42,682 nucleotides of DNA from Pyrinomonadaceae bacterium (GCA_025922875.1 JAICGZ010000013.1:1-42682), one strand, 5' to 3'. Shown: positions 9,103-17,799, numbered from the stretch's first letter. A program made the numbers and translations. Notes: generated by a model from the sequence alone, not told the origin.

Positions 9103-10542
9103 ATGTTTAAAAGACTGGCACTTGTAATTGCGCTGATCTCAGTCAGTGGTTGCGACAGAGAGGAGAAGGTCACCCTTCCTCCACCTGCGGTTTCTCCGCC
9201 AACAACGAGCGCTGCTCTGCGCACCTCGTACGCCGAAATAGTCAATCGCGTTTCAACGGCTGTTGTGACTATCAGGACTGAATCACGTGCACGTGCACCG
9301 CGCCAGTTCCCGTTCATGGACGATCCGTTCTTTCGCCGGTTCTTTGGTGAGCCGCCAACACCTCCTCCCGAGCAACTCGTTAGAGGATTGGGATCAGGCG
9401 TAATAGTAACGGACGATGGATACATTCTCACGAACCACCATGTGATTGACGGTGCGCAACAGATCGAAGTTGAACTGCAAGGATCGCGAACGATAACCGC
9501 AAAACTGATCGGCTCTGATCCTCCAAGCGATCTCGCAGTACTGAAAATTGACGACGGCGGGTTGTCACCGCTGGCTCTGGCCGATTCAGATAAGGTTCAG
9601 GTGGGCGACATCGTGCTTGCAATCGGAAATCCTTTGGGTATCGGTCAAACCGTTACCTTAGGAATCATTAGCGCAAAGAGCCGTCGCACCGGCCTCAGCG
9701 ATGGCAGCTTCGAAGACTTTCTGCAGACCGATGCTCCGATCAACCGAGGGAACTCCGGCGGCGCATTGATCAACGGCAACGGGGAATTGGTGGGAATCAA
9801 CTCGCAAATCCTTTCACCTTCCGGAGGCAGTATCGGGATTGGTTTCGCAATACCTTCAAACATGGCGCGCGACGTGTTGGACCAGATTGTCAAGCATGGG
9901 AAAGTTACTCGTGGGCATCTTGGAATAGTGGTCCAACCGGTGACTGAAGACATTGCCGCGAGCTTGAATTTGACTAGTGCGAGGGGAGTAATTGTTAGTC
10001 AGGTCCAGGCGGGCAGCGCGGCGGAGCGAGCCGGGTTGAAAAGGGGTGACGTGATTCTTGCGCTAAATGGAGACGTCGTTTCCGATTCGAACAGTTTCCG
10101 TAACGACATCGCCGGAACACCACCGGGACGTACGGTGACCTTACGAATCTGGCGAGAGGGAAGCGAACAGGAGTTGCGACCGACACTCGGCGAGTATGTT
10201 GCTGAAGAACGCTCGACGAGATCAACTGAAGAACGGTCACCGGAAGCAGAAGGAAACGACAGGAGACTCGGTATCGCAGTACAACCGCTAACGCCGGCAC
10301 TTGCAAGTCAATTAGGTATAACTTCTGACACACAGGGATTGGTGGTTGTGGAAGTGGATCCTTTTGGTCCAGCCGCGGATGCGGGAATTCAGCGCGGCGA
10401 CGTTATTGAGCAGGTAAATCAGCAGCCAGTGCGTTCGATTGCCGACCTCAGATCAGCGATGGATCGGGCCGGCAAGAATCCACTCCTGCTACTCGTAAAC
10501 CATCGCGGCACGACGATATTCGTGACGGTTAGACCTCGTTAA
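9103..10542 (+). CDS. HtrA/Deg-family serine protease lipoprotein with two PDZ domains
   Basis: 479 residues. The N-terminus MFKRLALVIALISVSGC is a lipoprotein signal with the lipidated Cys at position 17. A flexible linker and a loop (MDDPFFRRFFGE) precede the trypsin-like domain with His (TNHHVIDG, ~113), Asp (SDLAVLKID, ~143) and Ser (NRGNSGGALI, ~218). Two PDZ domains follow, near 270-360 and 395-475. This is a periplasmic quality-control protease/chaperone of the DegP/DegQ type, here tethered to a membrane. The frame is open from a GTG at 9046, but AAAGG seven bases before the ATG at 9103 and the lipobox fix the start. It fits the many envelope-stress genes nearby. Confidence 0.93.
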   Translation: MFKRLALVIALISVSGCDREEKVTLPPPAVSPPTTSAALRTSYAEIVNRVSTAVVTIRTESRARAPRQFPFMDDPFFRRFFGEPPTPPPEQLVRGLGSGVIVTDDGYILTNHHVIDGAQQIEVELQGSRTITAKLIGSDPPSDLAVLKIDDGGLSPLALADSDKVQVGDIVLAIGNPLGIGQTVTLGIISAKSRRTGLSDGSFEDFLQTDAPINRGNSGGALINGNGELVGINSQILSPSGGSIGIGFAIPSNMARDVLDQIVKHGKVTRGHLGIVVQPVTEDIAASLNLTSARGVIVSQVQAGSAAERAGLKRGDVILALNGDVVSDSNSFRNDIAGTPPGRTVTLRIWREGSEQELRPTLGEYVAEERSTRSTEERSPEAEGNDRRLGIAVQPLTPALASQLGITSDTQGLVVVEVDPFGPAADAGIQRGDVIEQVNQQPVRSIADLRSAMDRAGKNPLLLLVNHRGTTIFVTVRPR

Positions 10543-10556
10543 CTGTAGGTGCGCTA

Positions 10557-10666
10557 CTTCTTCTGTGTGCAACCTCTGTGTCCTCTGTGTCTCCGTGGCC
10601 GATTTCCTGATATTCATTAACCACGGAGAACACAGAGGTTGCACAGAGAACCTTTCCAGACAAAGC
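10557..10666. repeat. CACAGAG hairpin repeat, copy 3
   Basis: Left arm CTGTGTGCAACCTCTGTG and right arm ACACAGAGGTTGCACAGAG around a loop near 10601-10620. It lies between two convergent genes, 14 bases after the HtrA stop and nine bases from the TPR gene stop. Confidence 0.9.
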
Positions 10667-10675
10667 TGGGTGCCA

Positions 10676-12346
10676 TCAGAAACGGGAGGCAGTGAGCGTG
10701 ACGTCGGCGAGACGCCAAACGTCGCGAAAACGTTGGGCCACCGCATTAGCCTCTTCAGTCTTACCCTGAGCCCGCAGACTCGCGAGTAATCCATACAGCG
10801 ACCAGCCGTTTGCCGGGTGGCGCTTCAAATCTTCCCGGTAAATCTTTTCAGCCTCTGCGGCGTTTCCTGCCTTCAGTAATGCAGCGCCGTAAATCTGCCT
10901 TGCGGGGTGATGCCAGTAGGGTGGTTCCATGTAAGGCAGCTTGTCTTCGAGTTGAATAGCAGTAGTGAACTCTTTGTTCATTTCAGCAGCTTGCCCGCGC
11001 CGCGCTGCGAGTTCGCCGGCAAGAATATGTTTGCTGAGCACGATGAGGTCGCCGGCAGGGAACGGGAACTCCTGTTGAGCAGGCCCTTTTATTCGCGGGT
11101 CCGCGGCGATGCGCTCCAGTGCGTTCAGCTCCTGCAAAGTGCGGTCAAGATCGAGTTTTGCGGCGTGGGCCATTCCGCGTGCATAGTGAAACATTGCGGT
11201 CGCAAAGAGCTGATCGGCGGGTGGCATGCGTTCAGCAAGGACCTCGTCCCATTTACCGAAGCGCGCAAGCGTCAGGATCAAAAGCGGGCTAAATCTTTTT
11301 CCCTCGGCCAGATTCTGATGCTCGTTCATGCGATCGATCTCGCGCGCCGCGCGAATTGCGAGTTCGCTCCGGCCTTCCATGCCCGCGGTATACCAAAGGA
11401 AGTGGCGGTTATGTGGATAGTAGGCGACGGGGTAGAAACCCTGTGCACGGCATTGCGTGATGTACGACTGATCGGCTTTAACAGCCTCCTGGTTTGCAAG
11501 CGTCGCATCGTGATAGCGTCCTACTCGCAAGTAAATATGCGACGGCATATGGACCAGGTGTCCCGCGCCCGGCGCGATCTCTCCGAGCCGTTCGGCGCTT
11601 GGCAAAGCGCGCTCAGGGTAAGGGCTTGCCTCAACGGCGTGAATGTAATAGTGGTTGGCCCCCGGATGCTTCGGATCTTTGGCGAGCACGAACTCAAGGG
11701 CTCTGATCAGTTCCTGCGTGACGGCCTTTGGCCGGCGATCCTCCATGTAATAGTCCCACGGCATCGTATCCATCAGGGCTTCGGCGAACAGCGTCGCTGC
11801 GTCCAAATCATCAGGGTAGCGCTTCATGACGTCGCGCATCGCATTGGCATATGCCAGATCAAGCGAGCGCCGATCGGCAACGGCCTGTTGACTGTAGCGG
11901 GTCTCGAGTGCATTGATATAAGCCTTTTCTTTCTCAGTCGCATTCGCCGCGAGCCGTTTGGCTTGTTGCAACGCATCCCAGGCCCGCGGCACATCGGCGG
12001 CGTCCATCGGCTTGTTAATGTTTGGTCCTAATGCAAGTGCGACTCCCCAGTAGCACATTGCACAGTTTGAATCGAGGCGGATGGCTTCTTGAAATGATCG
12101 GATCGCTTCTCCGTGATTGAACCCGTAAGTCAGTATCAAACCTTGATTGAAATACTGCTGGGCGTGAGGCGACTTTGTGGATATAGCGTACTGGTGATTG
12201 CCTAGATCGTTAAAAAGTGGTGCGCCGCGTTCGCTGACCTCACCTGCGGTCTTCGTTTGTGCTGCGCTATAGCTGATAAACATAAGCGTCGCTATGACGG
12301 GACTTATGACCCACAACCCAATCCTTCGCACACATGTTCTTTGCAT
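10676..12346 (-). CDS. Secreted tetratricopeptide-repeat protein
   Basis: 556 residues with a signal peptide (hydrophobic IGLWVISPVIATLMFISYS, cleavage near SAAQT). TPR-type helices begin at AQQYFNQGLILTYGFNHGEA and continue with FQEAIRLDSNCAMCYWGVAL; more TPR-like units lie in the C-terminal third (AAEAEKIYREDLKRHPANGW). Conserved blocks such as DYYMEDRRPKAVTQELI and PGANHYYIHAVEASPYPERA belong to a TPR family common in soil bacteria with no fixed function. A role as a periplasmic scaffold is likely but unproven. The ATG is preceded by AGGGGAGAGG. Two direct repeats sit 28-72 bases upstream of the start. Confidence 0.82.
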   Translation of the reverse strand: MQRTCVRRIGLWVISPVIATLMFISYSAAQTKTAGEVSERGAPLFNDLGNHQYAISTKSPHAQQYFNQGLILTYGFNHGEAIRSFQEAIRLDSNCAMCYWGVALALGPNINKPMDAADVPRAWDALQQAKRLAANATEKEKAYINALETRYSQQAVADRRSLDLAYANAMRDVMKRYPDDLDAATLFAEALMDTMPWDYYMEDRRPKAVTQELIRALEFVLAKDPKHPGANHYYIHAVEASPYPERALPSAERLGEIAPGAGHLVHMPSHIYLRVGRYHDATLANQEAVKADQSYITQCRAQGFYPVAYYPHNRHFLWYTAGMEGRSELAIRAAREIDRMNEHQNLAEGKRFSPLLILTLARFGKWDEVLAERMPPADQLFATAMFHYARGMAHAAKLDLDRTLQELNALERIAADPRIKGPAQQEFPFPAGDLIVLSKHILAGELAARRGQAAEMNKEFTTAIQLEDKLPYMEPPYWHHPARQIYGAALLKAGNAAEAEKIYREDLKRHPANGWSLYGLLASLRAQGKTEEANAVAQRFRDVWRLADVTLTASRF

Positions 12347-12373
12347 TTCGCCTCTCCCCTTATTTTTGAATTA

Positions 12374-12418
12374 ATTCGTTCTCACCAGATTTTTGGATTG
12401 ATTCGTCCTCACCAGATT
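12374..12418. repeat. Two direct repeats, period 27, in the TPR gene promoter region
   Basis: ATTCGTTCTCACCAGATT at 12374-12391 recurs as ATTCGTCCTCACCAGATT at 12401-12418, with one mismatch in 18. They lie just upstream of the minus-strand TPR gene. The 27-base spacing puts the copies at different faces of the helix. They could be paired activator sites or a small duplication. Confidence 0.6.
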
Positions 12419-12639
12419 AACAAGCATGGCGAACGAAAAAATCAGTGGAATCTCTCACCACTATGAGTAATTGCACGATGCCTGAGGGTAAATACTCATG
12501 CGCCTCTGTGTTTATACGGATTCACCACGATCGCATTTGTGACTACGATGGCTTTGGGTTGTCGGGCCGGGTTAGGTGTGACTAACGAAGTCCGGCAGTG
12601 CGGTTCTTCTTTTGAACTGAAGCAGAAAGAGAGAGCGCA

Positions 12640-13122
12640 ATGAGAGCGGTAGGGCAACACGCGACCAGTGAGAGCAACGTTTCGAGTTCGAAGATCTCGG
12701 CGATTGAGATTCCGTGGAAGCGTATTGCCCTGTACGCAACGCTATCGATCGGATTCTTCCTCCTTGGATTCGTGCCGACGTCGTTAAAAACCTCGCGCGC
12801 AATCGAGCAACGTGACGCAGCCCAGCGCGGCGTGCGTCTGGCGCAACTTCAAAACACCCTGGCCGCTGCGGTCATTGACGTTCAACGCGGGCAGTACGAA
12901 CCGGCCCGTCAACTGATCAGCGATTTCTACACAAACCTTCGCCGGCAAGTCGATGGGGATAACGGATCTCTGTTCACTCCCGCGCAGCATGAAGGTGTCA
13001 GGTATTTGCTCGCCGAGCGTGACGAGTTGATATCTCTGTTGGCCCGAAGCGATCCCGCAGCAGCAGATCGTGTTTTCAACGTTTACTCTAATTACAATAA
13101 GCTCGCAAATGATGCTGGTTAA
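12640..13122 (+). CDS. Small single-pass membrane protein (paralogue A)
   Basis: 160 residues. A polar N-terminus of about 28 residues precedes one membrane helix (IALYATLSIGFFLLGFVPTS) and a soluble, mostly helical C-terminal part. The tail contains QRGQYEPARQLISDFY and ERDELISLLARSDPAAADR. The same pattern is found in the gene at 33147-33596, which shares RDELI.LLARSDPAA and the spacing of the helix. I do not recognise the family. By charge, the soluble part probably faces the periplasm. AGAGAG precedes the ATG. Its stop lies two bases from that of the convergent CBS gene. Confidence 0.75.
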   Translation: MRAVGQHATSESNVSSSKISAIEIPWKRIALYATLSIGFFLLGFVPTSLKTSRAIEQRDAAQRGVRLAQLQNTLAAAVIDVQRGQYEPARQLISDFYTNLRRQVDGDNGSLFTPAQHEGVRYLLAERDELISLLARSDPAAADRVFNVYSNYNKLANDAG

Positions 13123-13124
13123 CT

Positions 13125-13883
13125 CTACCGGTACGGCTGAGCCGACGGTTCTGAAATCGCACCAAGCACATCCGCAACCGCACGTCGCTCACCACTGCCT
13201 CGATGATGTTCTGCGTGGCGCGCCAGATCGCCCTGACTGACGATGCCAACCACATGACCAGCACGGTCGACGATCGGCATTCGTCGCACCTGATGACGCG
13301 ACATCTCGCGCATACAGTCGTCAATCGAACTCGTCTCCTGACAAGCGAAGGCATCGTCCGTCATGCAATCGTGAACGCGCGCGTCGCGAATGTTTGCGCC
13401 GCGTGCTACCAGTCGAACTGCGAGATCGCGATCCGTGATCATTCCCATGAGCCGTCCTTCCCGATCGACCACCGGAAGGGCTCCGCAATCGCAGTCTCGC
13501 ATTAAGCGTGCAGCGTACTCCGCAGAGTCAGTTGGATGCACACATGCGACATCAAACGTCATGACGTCACGCGCGCGCGCATTGGTCCACCTTTCTGTTC
13601 GTTGAGAATAGTCTCGTCGCTCGTCCATGCGGCGCCGTCTTTCCGCCTCTTCATCGCCAAACCACGATCGCACCTCGTCACCGGTGCGCTCGAGGAATCC
13701 GCGATCTTCTCTCCCGCGTCCACCGCGTTCCATTCCTTCTTTGTTAAGACGACCGCCATAAGCGTAACGGCCGTAGTCACTACGGGCGCTGCCCCAATTA
13801 GGACGGCCCGCCGCCGCCTGGGCGCCCCTATCTCTTCCACTGTAGCGGTCTTGTTCGTTGCGTGTGTACCTTTCGTTCCACAT
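13125..13883 (-). CDS. CBS-pair protein with an Arg/Gly/Tyr-rich N-terminal tail
   Basis: 252 residues. The first ~60 are low-complexity, rich in R, G, Y and D. The conserved stretch VRSWFGDEEAERRRRMDE follows, which I associate with BON and CBS stress proteins. Two CBS domains come next, at ARDVMTFDVACVHPTDSAEY (~100-160) and VHDCMTDDAFACQETSSI (~165-225), each ending in the usual GMITDRDLA or GIVSQGDLA block. CBS pairs sense adenine nucleotides or other small ligands. No enzyme domain is attached, so it is likely a cytoplasmic regulator or a stress protein of unknown partner. The gene is downstream of, and co-directional with, the BON lipoprotein (27-base gap), suggesting co-transcription. 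Confidence 0.85.
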   Translation of the reverse strand: MWNERYTRNEQDRYSGRDRGAQAAAGRPNWGSARSDYGRYAYGGRLNKEGMERGGRGREDRGFLERTGDEVRSWFGDEEAERRRRMDERRDYSQRTERWTNARARDVMTFDVACVHPTDSAEYAARLMRDCDCGALPVVDREGRLMGMITDRDLAVRLVARGANIRDARVHDCMTDDAFACQETSSIDDCMREMSRHQVRRMPIVDRAGHVVGIVSQGDLARHAEHHRGSGERRAVADVLGAISEPSAQPYR

Positions 13884-13910
13884 TTACGCTTGTCCTTTCT
13901 AATCGCTGTG

Positions 13911-14408
13911 TTAACTGTTCGTACTCGCGGAAACCGTGAGGTTATTGCGAACGCTTGTGACGTCATCAACTCCTTGTGCGATCCTGCCGGCGGTCGCCTT
14001 CTGTTGGTTCGTTGCAACTGAACCAGTCAGTGTGACCACCCCATTTTCCACATCGACGTTGATCGTCGAATCGCGCAATTCGTCTTCCGCGGCGAGCAGG
14101 GCGCGTGTCTTGGTCCACAACCAGCCGTCGTTTACACCCGAGCCAATCGTGCGCCCGAGTCTTCGAGCCTCTTGGGCCCACGAGTCCTTGTCCCGTTCGT
14201 ACTCGGCTCGGCTGATATTCGCGTTCAGCGACGTGTTTGCGTTCCCGTTTGCGTTGATGTTCGCATTTACGCTCGCATTGGTATTAGCATTCGTGTTGGC
14301 GTTCACGGCGTTCGCGTTTGTGTTGTAGTTTGCGTTCTGACACCCAGTTGATGTCACTGCGAGTAGCGTGAACAAAGTCAGCACCACAACCACACTGTGG
14401 CTCTTCAT
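13911..14408 (-). CDS. BON-domain lipoprotein with an Asn/Ala/Thr-rich linker
   Basis: 165 residues. The signal MKSHSVVVVLTLFTLLAVTSTGC ends in a lipobox Cys at 23. A tract built from repeats of Asn-Ala-Asn-Thr runs from about 25 to 65, followed by a charged segment and one BON domain (NDGWLWTKTRALLAAEDELR to the end). The N-rich linker would let the BON domain stand off the membrane. The frame stays open to 14501, but GGAGGAG six bases before the ATG at 14408 fixes the start. The linker DNA (about 14215-14335) is a string of near-identical 6-base units and could vary in length between strains. A perfect inverted repeat lies 60-88 bases upstream. Confidence 0.88.
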   Translation of the reverse strand: MKSHSVVVVLTLFTLLAVTSTGCQNANYNTNANAVNANTNANTNASVNANINANGNANTSLNANISRAEYERDKDSWAQEARRLGRTIGSGVNDGWLWTKTRALLAAEDELRDSTINVDVENGVVTLTGSVATNQQKATAGRIAQGVDDVTSVRNNLTVSASTNS

Positions 14409-14467
14409 AGATTTCTCCTCCTCTGGGGAATGTATATAAGTGTCAGTTTCGCAAACACGAAAGTCTG

Positions 14468-14496
14468 TACTTTCCCGGACACAACATAGGAAAGTA
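14468..14496. promoter_or_regulatory. Inverted repeat TACTTTCC-N13-GGAAAGTA
   Basis: Eight-base arms pair perfectly across 13 bases, between the BON lipoprotein start (14408) and the GH1 gene stop (14548). The arm spacing suits a dimeric regulator with half-sites two helical turns apart. Function is inferred from position only. Confidence 0.45.
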
Positions 14497-14547
14497 ATCA
14501 AATTGAGAAATTTCAGCGCATGACATTGCGCAGTGTTGATGAAGGCG

Positions 14548-15810
14548 TCAGTGACGAAGTCTCAGGCTAAAGCTCTCGGTGGGAAGTATGTCTCGCCACT
14601 GTTGGATCAGTTGTTTGAAACTTTCGCCGACGGGTCTGATCTTCCGGTCGAGATCGTAAAGACCGAGCGGATTGACGTTACCGTTGTCTTGCCTGAGAGC
14701 AGTGTCCCAATCAACCTGATCGGTCAGGCTGTACCAGGTAAATCCGAGAATTGGCACGCCGTCCAGCTTCAGGCTGTGCATGTTTGACCACTGCTTGCGT
14801 AGCCAATGAGGCGCTTTCTCGGGATCCATCAGATTTGTCTCAGTATGCATAACGGGTAAGCGATAGCGATCGTAGTATTGCCTGGTTATAACGTAATAAC
14901 CAAAGATCTCACCTGCTGGTGATGTGCTTCCGTCGTGATGGACCAGATGTTCATTCGTAAGATAGTAGTCGTTCCCCATTATCGAAATGGCTTTGTTGTG
15001 ATTCTCAAGGAACCAGTGGTATTCATCGCGAGTCATCCCGTTATCAAGTAGGTACTCGTACATTGTTGAGCTGACTGGATAGCCGTACGTCAAATCGAGC
15101 GCAAGGAAGCGCTTCTCATTATAAAACTGCGCGAACTGCAGGCAGCGCGGGTCTTCGGCGTGAAAATACTCCGTCGATTCACTTTGGATAAAGGTGGCTT
15201 TGCTCTGCACCTTCAGAATTGCAAACTCCGCCAATTCATTCGCCTTGCAAAGATTTTTCAAAGCATTGACGAAAGCCCGGTCCGAAGACAAACGTTCATT
15301 CCACCAGCCATACTGGGCGGAAAACGTAGCGGCGATAAATATCTCGTTGATCGGCGTGAACAACCTGACCCAGGGATAGCGTTTTGCGAATGCCTCCGCG
15401 TACTCAGCAAAAAACTCCGGGAAATCGGGATTCTGAAAATTTTCGAGCCAGTCAGGCACGCCGAAATGACAGAGATCAGCAATCGGAGTGATTTCCAGTT
15501 CTTGCAATGACGCAAAAGTTTCATCGGCAAAGCTCCAGTCGTAATCACCCGGGCCTTTGTGAGTTGAGTAATATGGAGGCCCATATCGCAAGTACTCCAG
15601 CCCGAGCTCCTTCACCAGTTGAAAATCTTCGCGCCAGCGCTCGTAGTGGAAACACTTGGCCATTTCATCGACACGTTTGATCTTGCCGTCCTCGGTTGCA
15701 ATCGTGGGATAGCTGTTTTCGATTCCGGTCGCGAACATAAACGGCCGCTCAAGACTGAACCCGGATGCGGTTTTTGTGTATTGCTGGCTGTCTGAAGTCA
15801 AGCCTTTCAT
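14548..15810 (-). CDS. Glycoside hydrolase family 1-like protein
   Basis: About 420 residues, a TIM-barrel beta-glycosidase relative. The acid/base Glu is in FTPINEIF, equivalent to the usual TxNEP. The nucleophile Glu is in MHTETNL, equivalent to TENG, and the aglycone-side motif WYSLTDQVDWD is present. The two catalytic Glu residues are kept, but the flanking residues differ from typical beta-glucosidases, so the substrate is uncertain. There is no signal peptide, so it is probably cytoplasmic. A TTG at 15828 is possible; the ATG at 15810 follows AAGGAAA at usable spacing. It is the last gene of the minus-strand run that begins with poxB, 36 bases after the DUF362 gene. Confidence 0.8.
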   Translation of the reverse strand: MKGLTSDSQQYTKTASGFSLERPFMFATGIENSYPTIATEDGKIKRVDEMAKCFHYERWREDFQLVKELGLEYLRYGPPYYSTHKGPGDYDWSFADETFASLQELEITPIADLCHFGVPDWLENFQNPDFPEFFAEYAEAFAKRYPWVRLFTPINEIFIAATFSAQYGWWNERLSSDRAFVNALKNLCKANELAEFAILKVQSKATFIQSESTEYFHAEDPRCLQFAQFYNEKRFLALDLTYGYPVSSTMYEYLLDNGMTRDEYHWFLENHNKAISIMGNDYYLTNEHLVHHDGSTSPAGEIFGYYVITRQYYDRYRLPVMHTETNLMDPEKAPHWLRKQWSNMHSLKLDGVPILGFTWYSLTDQVDWDTALRQDNGNVNPLGLYDLDRKIRPVGESFKQLIQQWRDILPTESFSLRLRH

Positions 15811-15846
15811 AAACGTCGTTTCCTTCAACTTTCCTTACCGGCCTCC

Positions 15847-17220
15847 TCACGTATCGCCGGTGAACCTCCTTGCCAGTTTGGCCGCGGCGCCTAAGGCCAG
15901 AAACAACAACGCGGCGCCAGCTAAGGGTTTTACAATCGTAGTGAGCTTTCGCGCCGGCGCTCCATATTCCAAATTGTGCTTACCCCAGCGTTCAAATTGT
16001 TGCCACTTCATTACCGCGTGTCCCGGCCACGACAGGCCAAAACCTCGCATCAATTCCGGTAACGCTGTTTGGAGAACTGGATGACCAGGGATGAAGTAGA
16101 CCCGGGGATCGGACTTGTACTTCGGCTTTGCTGCGTCGTCGAAGACGATATATGGTCCTTCTTTCAAATGTTCTTCGAAGAGCGGGTCGTCGATCTCGCC
16201 AACCATAATGGTTGGGGTTCCCTTGAGCCAGATCACATCATTCAGATCGCCGCGCCTGAGCATGCTGTCCAAAACGCTTTTGACGTGCCCGGTAGTCCCG
16301 GGCAGCGTCACATGTTTTCCGATCAAAAAGTTGATCGGGAGGTAGTTCGAATCTTTGTGACCGGCCCACGCTTCAATAGCGACCTCTTCTAATGGCGTCC
16401 CAACAAACTCGATCGGCTCGCGTATTCCGAGGCCGCGTTCCTCAGCTTCTCTGGCGAAATTCAGTTTGCGCCAGTCATGGCCCAATAACCGGCAGATCGC
16501 GATGTCCGTTGCGACTGGATCAGTCGAAGCAAGAATGCATCCGATCCAGTGTGGTTGATTAGCTATTGGTCCATCTCCTTCGCCCGCAATCAAGGCGTCA
16601 ACCACACAGAGCGTCGGGCGCGTGACCATCATTATGTCCATGAACCGTCCGATCATATCCACGTCGCCATGATGTTGATTACGCCACTGCTGGTTAACGG
16701 CCCCGACCCAATTCTTCAAGGCGCCAGTGATCGGCTCGATGTGGTGGTTCTTTGCTTTTGGCGCATTGATAATTACGTCCGCATCGAGAAGTGGTACGGG
16801 CAAAGGCACACTTTGAATAACTCGACCGCCGGCAATCGCCACGGTACGATTTGGTGTCTCGTTACTGCCCAAATCGATCAATTCGGCGCCCTCTTTTTCG
16901 GCGACTGCCGCCACGCCCGTAATCGACATGCACTCCAAAGACGAGAAGAACCCACCCGACGACTCCGCCACCTGCACCCTTGCCGCACCCGCGCGTTTTA
17001 CGATGCGAATCAAAGCGGCAACGACGAGAGGGTCGGTAGTGCATCCTTCTTCAGCCGAGTAGTAAACCGTCTGGTTGGGTTTGATCAGCACCGTGTGGCC
17101 AGGTTTGACAAACTGTCCAATCCCACCAAGTAGATCGAGAGCGCCCTCGACCAACTTCTCTACCCGTTCGGGCGAGCGATGCTTCTCATTTGTGTGCGTG
17201 ATTGCAACTGTCGCAGTCAT
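15847..17220 (-). CDS. DUF362 protein with a C-terminal membrane tail
   Basis: 457 residues. The DUF362 core runs from VAITHTNEKHRSPERV through PGHTVLIKPNQTVYY and ADVIINAPKAKNHHIEPITG to HWIGCILASTDPVATDIAIC. No CxxCxxC ferredoxin motif is attached, although many relatives have one. The last ~30 residues form one hydrophobic helix (KPLAGAALLFLALGAAAK) followed by basic residues, like a tail anchor. The biochemical role of DUF362 is not established. It lies 19 bases after the PPC gene and in the same run as the FAD/Fe-S enzyme, which also ends in a membrane helix, so both may sit together on the inner membrane. Confidence 0.85.
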   Translation of the reverse strand: MTATVAITHTNEKHRSPERVEKLVEGALDLLGGIGQFVKPGHTVLIKPNQTVYYSAEEGCTTDPLVVAALIRIVKRAGAARVQVAESSGGFFSSLECMSITGVAAVAEKEGAELIDLGSNETPNRTVAIAGGRVIQSVPLPVPLLDADVIINAPKAKNHHIEPITGALKNWVGAVNQQWRNQHHGDVDMIGRFMDIMMVTRPTLCVVDALIAGEGDGPIANQPHWIGCILASTDPVATDIAICRLLGHDWRKLNFAREAEERGLGIREPIEFVGTPLEEVAIEAWAGHKDSNYLPINFLIGKHVTLPGTTGHVKSVLDSMLRRGDLNDVIWLKGTPTIMVGEIDDPLFEEHLKEGPYIVFDDAAKPKYKSDPRVYFIPGHPVLQTALPELMRGFGLSWPGHAVMKWQQFERWGKHNLEYGAPARKLTTIVKPLAGAALLFLALGAAAKLARRFTGDT

Positions 17221-17239
17221 GATTCACTTGGCTCCCCAC

Positions 17240-17683
17240 TCAGTCACCAGCAGTAAGATCGATCAGCGCCAGGCCCGACTCGCGGTCCGGCCGGCGCCTG
17301 AGATATGCCGGAGATTCGACGAGCACCACCTCCAGCGTGGGCCGTACATAAGCCTCCAGTAGATGTCCGCCGTGCGCGGTACCGTCGGACTTTCCCACCA
17401 CCACATGCGCATGTACTTTGGGACGTCCATCATCCAGCGCGATATCGCCGGTGAGTGAAACGACCTCGACCTGCTCCAGCAGTGGTATCCTCCGATAGTC
17501 CTTTTGTTCCCAATCAAAGTAGCCGAGCGTCACACGCTCGAATGCGCCGATCGCAGTGAAGTGGCTTGCAGAAAGACGATTCTCTTCGGCGAAGTTATGA
17601 AGTCCCGCGGTCACCTCATCGCCTGCTGCAAACACAATCGCAAATGTTCGGCCGCCTTGTTCTGAAAGCAGTTTTGATTTCAT
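17240..17683 (-). CDS. PPC-domain (DUF296) protein
   Basis: 147 residues, a single PPC/DUF296 domain. The pattern HFTAIGAFERVTLGYFD followed by LDDGRPKVHAHVVVGKSDG and AHGGHLLEAYVRPTLEVVL is the classic one; the conserved His residues can hold a zinc ion. Bacterial members are small trimeric proteins of unclear role, while plant relatives are attached to AT-hooks. The frame runs back to 17836 through a repeat, giving a spurious N-terminus; the ATG at 17683 has AAGGG eight bases upstream. It is co-directional with the FAD/Fe-S gene, separated by repeat copy 4, and with DUF362 19 bases downstream. Confidence 0.88.
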   Translation of the reverse strand: MKSKLLSEQGGRTFAIVFAAGDEVTAGLHNFAEENRLSASHFTAIGAFERVTLGYFDWEQKDYRRIPLLEQVEVVSLTGDIALDDGRPKVHAHVVVGKSDGTAHGGHLLEAYVRPTLEVVLVESPAYLRRRPDRESGLALIDLTAGD

Positions 17684-17700
17684 TTGATCGCCCTTTAAAT

Positions 17701-17796
17701 TTCTTCTCTGTGCAACCTTTGTGTTCTCTGTATCTCTGTGGTGGTGATCACTTTTCAACCACAGACACACAGAGAACACAGAGGCTTCACAGAGAT
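17701..17796. repeat. CACAGAG hairpin repeat, copy 4
   Basis: Arms CTTCTCTGTGCAACCTTTGTG and, inverted, ACACAGAGGCTTCACAGAG, with a loop near 17741-17757. It begins four bases downstream of the stop codon of the FAD/Fe-S gene (17800-17802), inside a run of co-directional genes. Confidence 0.9.
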
Positions 17797-17799
17797 AAT

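Noticed and set aside
10565-10789. Short ORFs within the hairpin repeats, with peptides such as CNLCVLCVSV or HRDTENTEIAQR
   Set aside because: The same peptides appear at every repeat copy in either orientation because they are translations of the repeat arms. They have no ribosome sites or other protein features.
10907-12031. A 374-codon plus-strand ORF
   Set aside because: It is wholly antisense to the TPR gene, which has a signal peptide, TPR motifs and a ribosome site. The antisense chain shows no domain or membrane pattern.
14533-14787. An 84-codon ORF at the left end of the GH1 gene
   Set aside because: It lies almost wholly antisense to the conserved C-terminus of the GH1-like protein, and the peptide has no known features.
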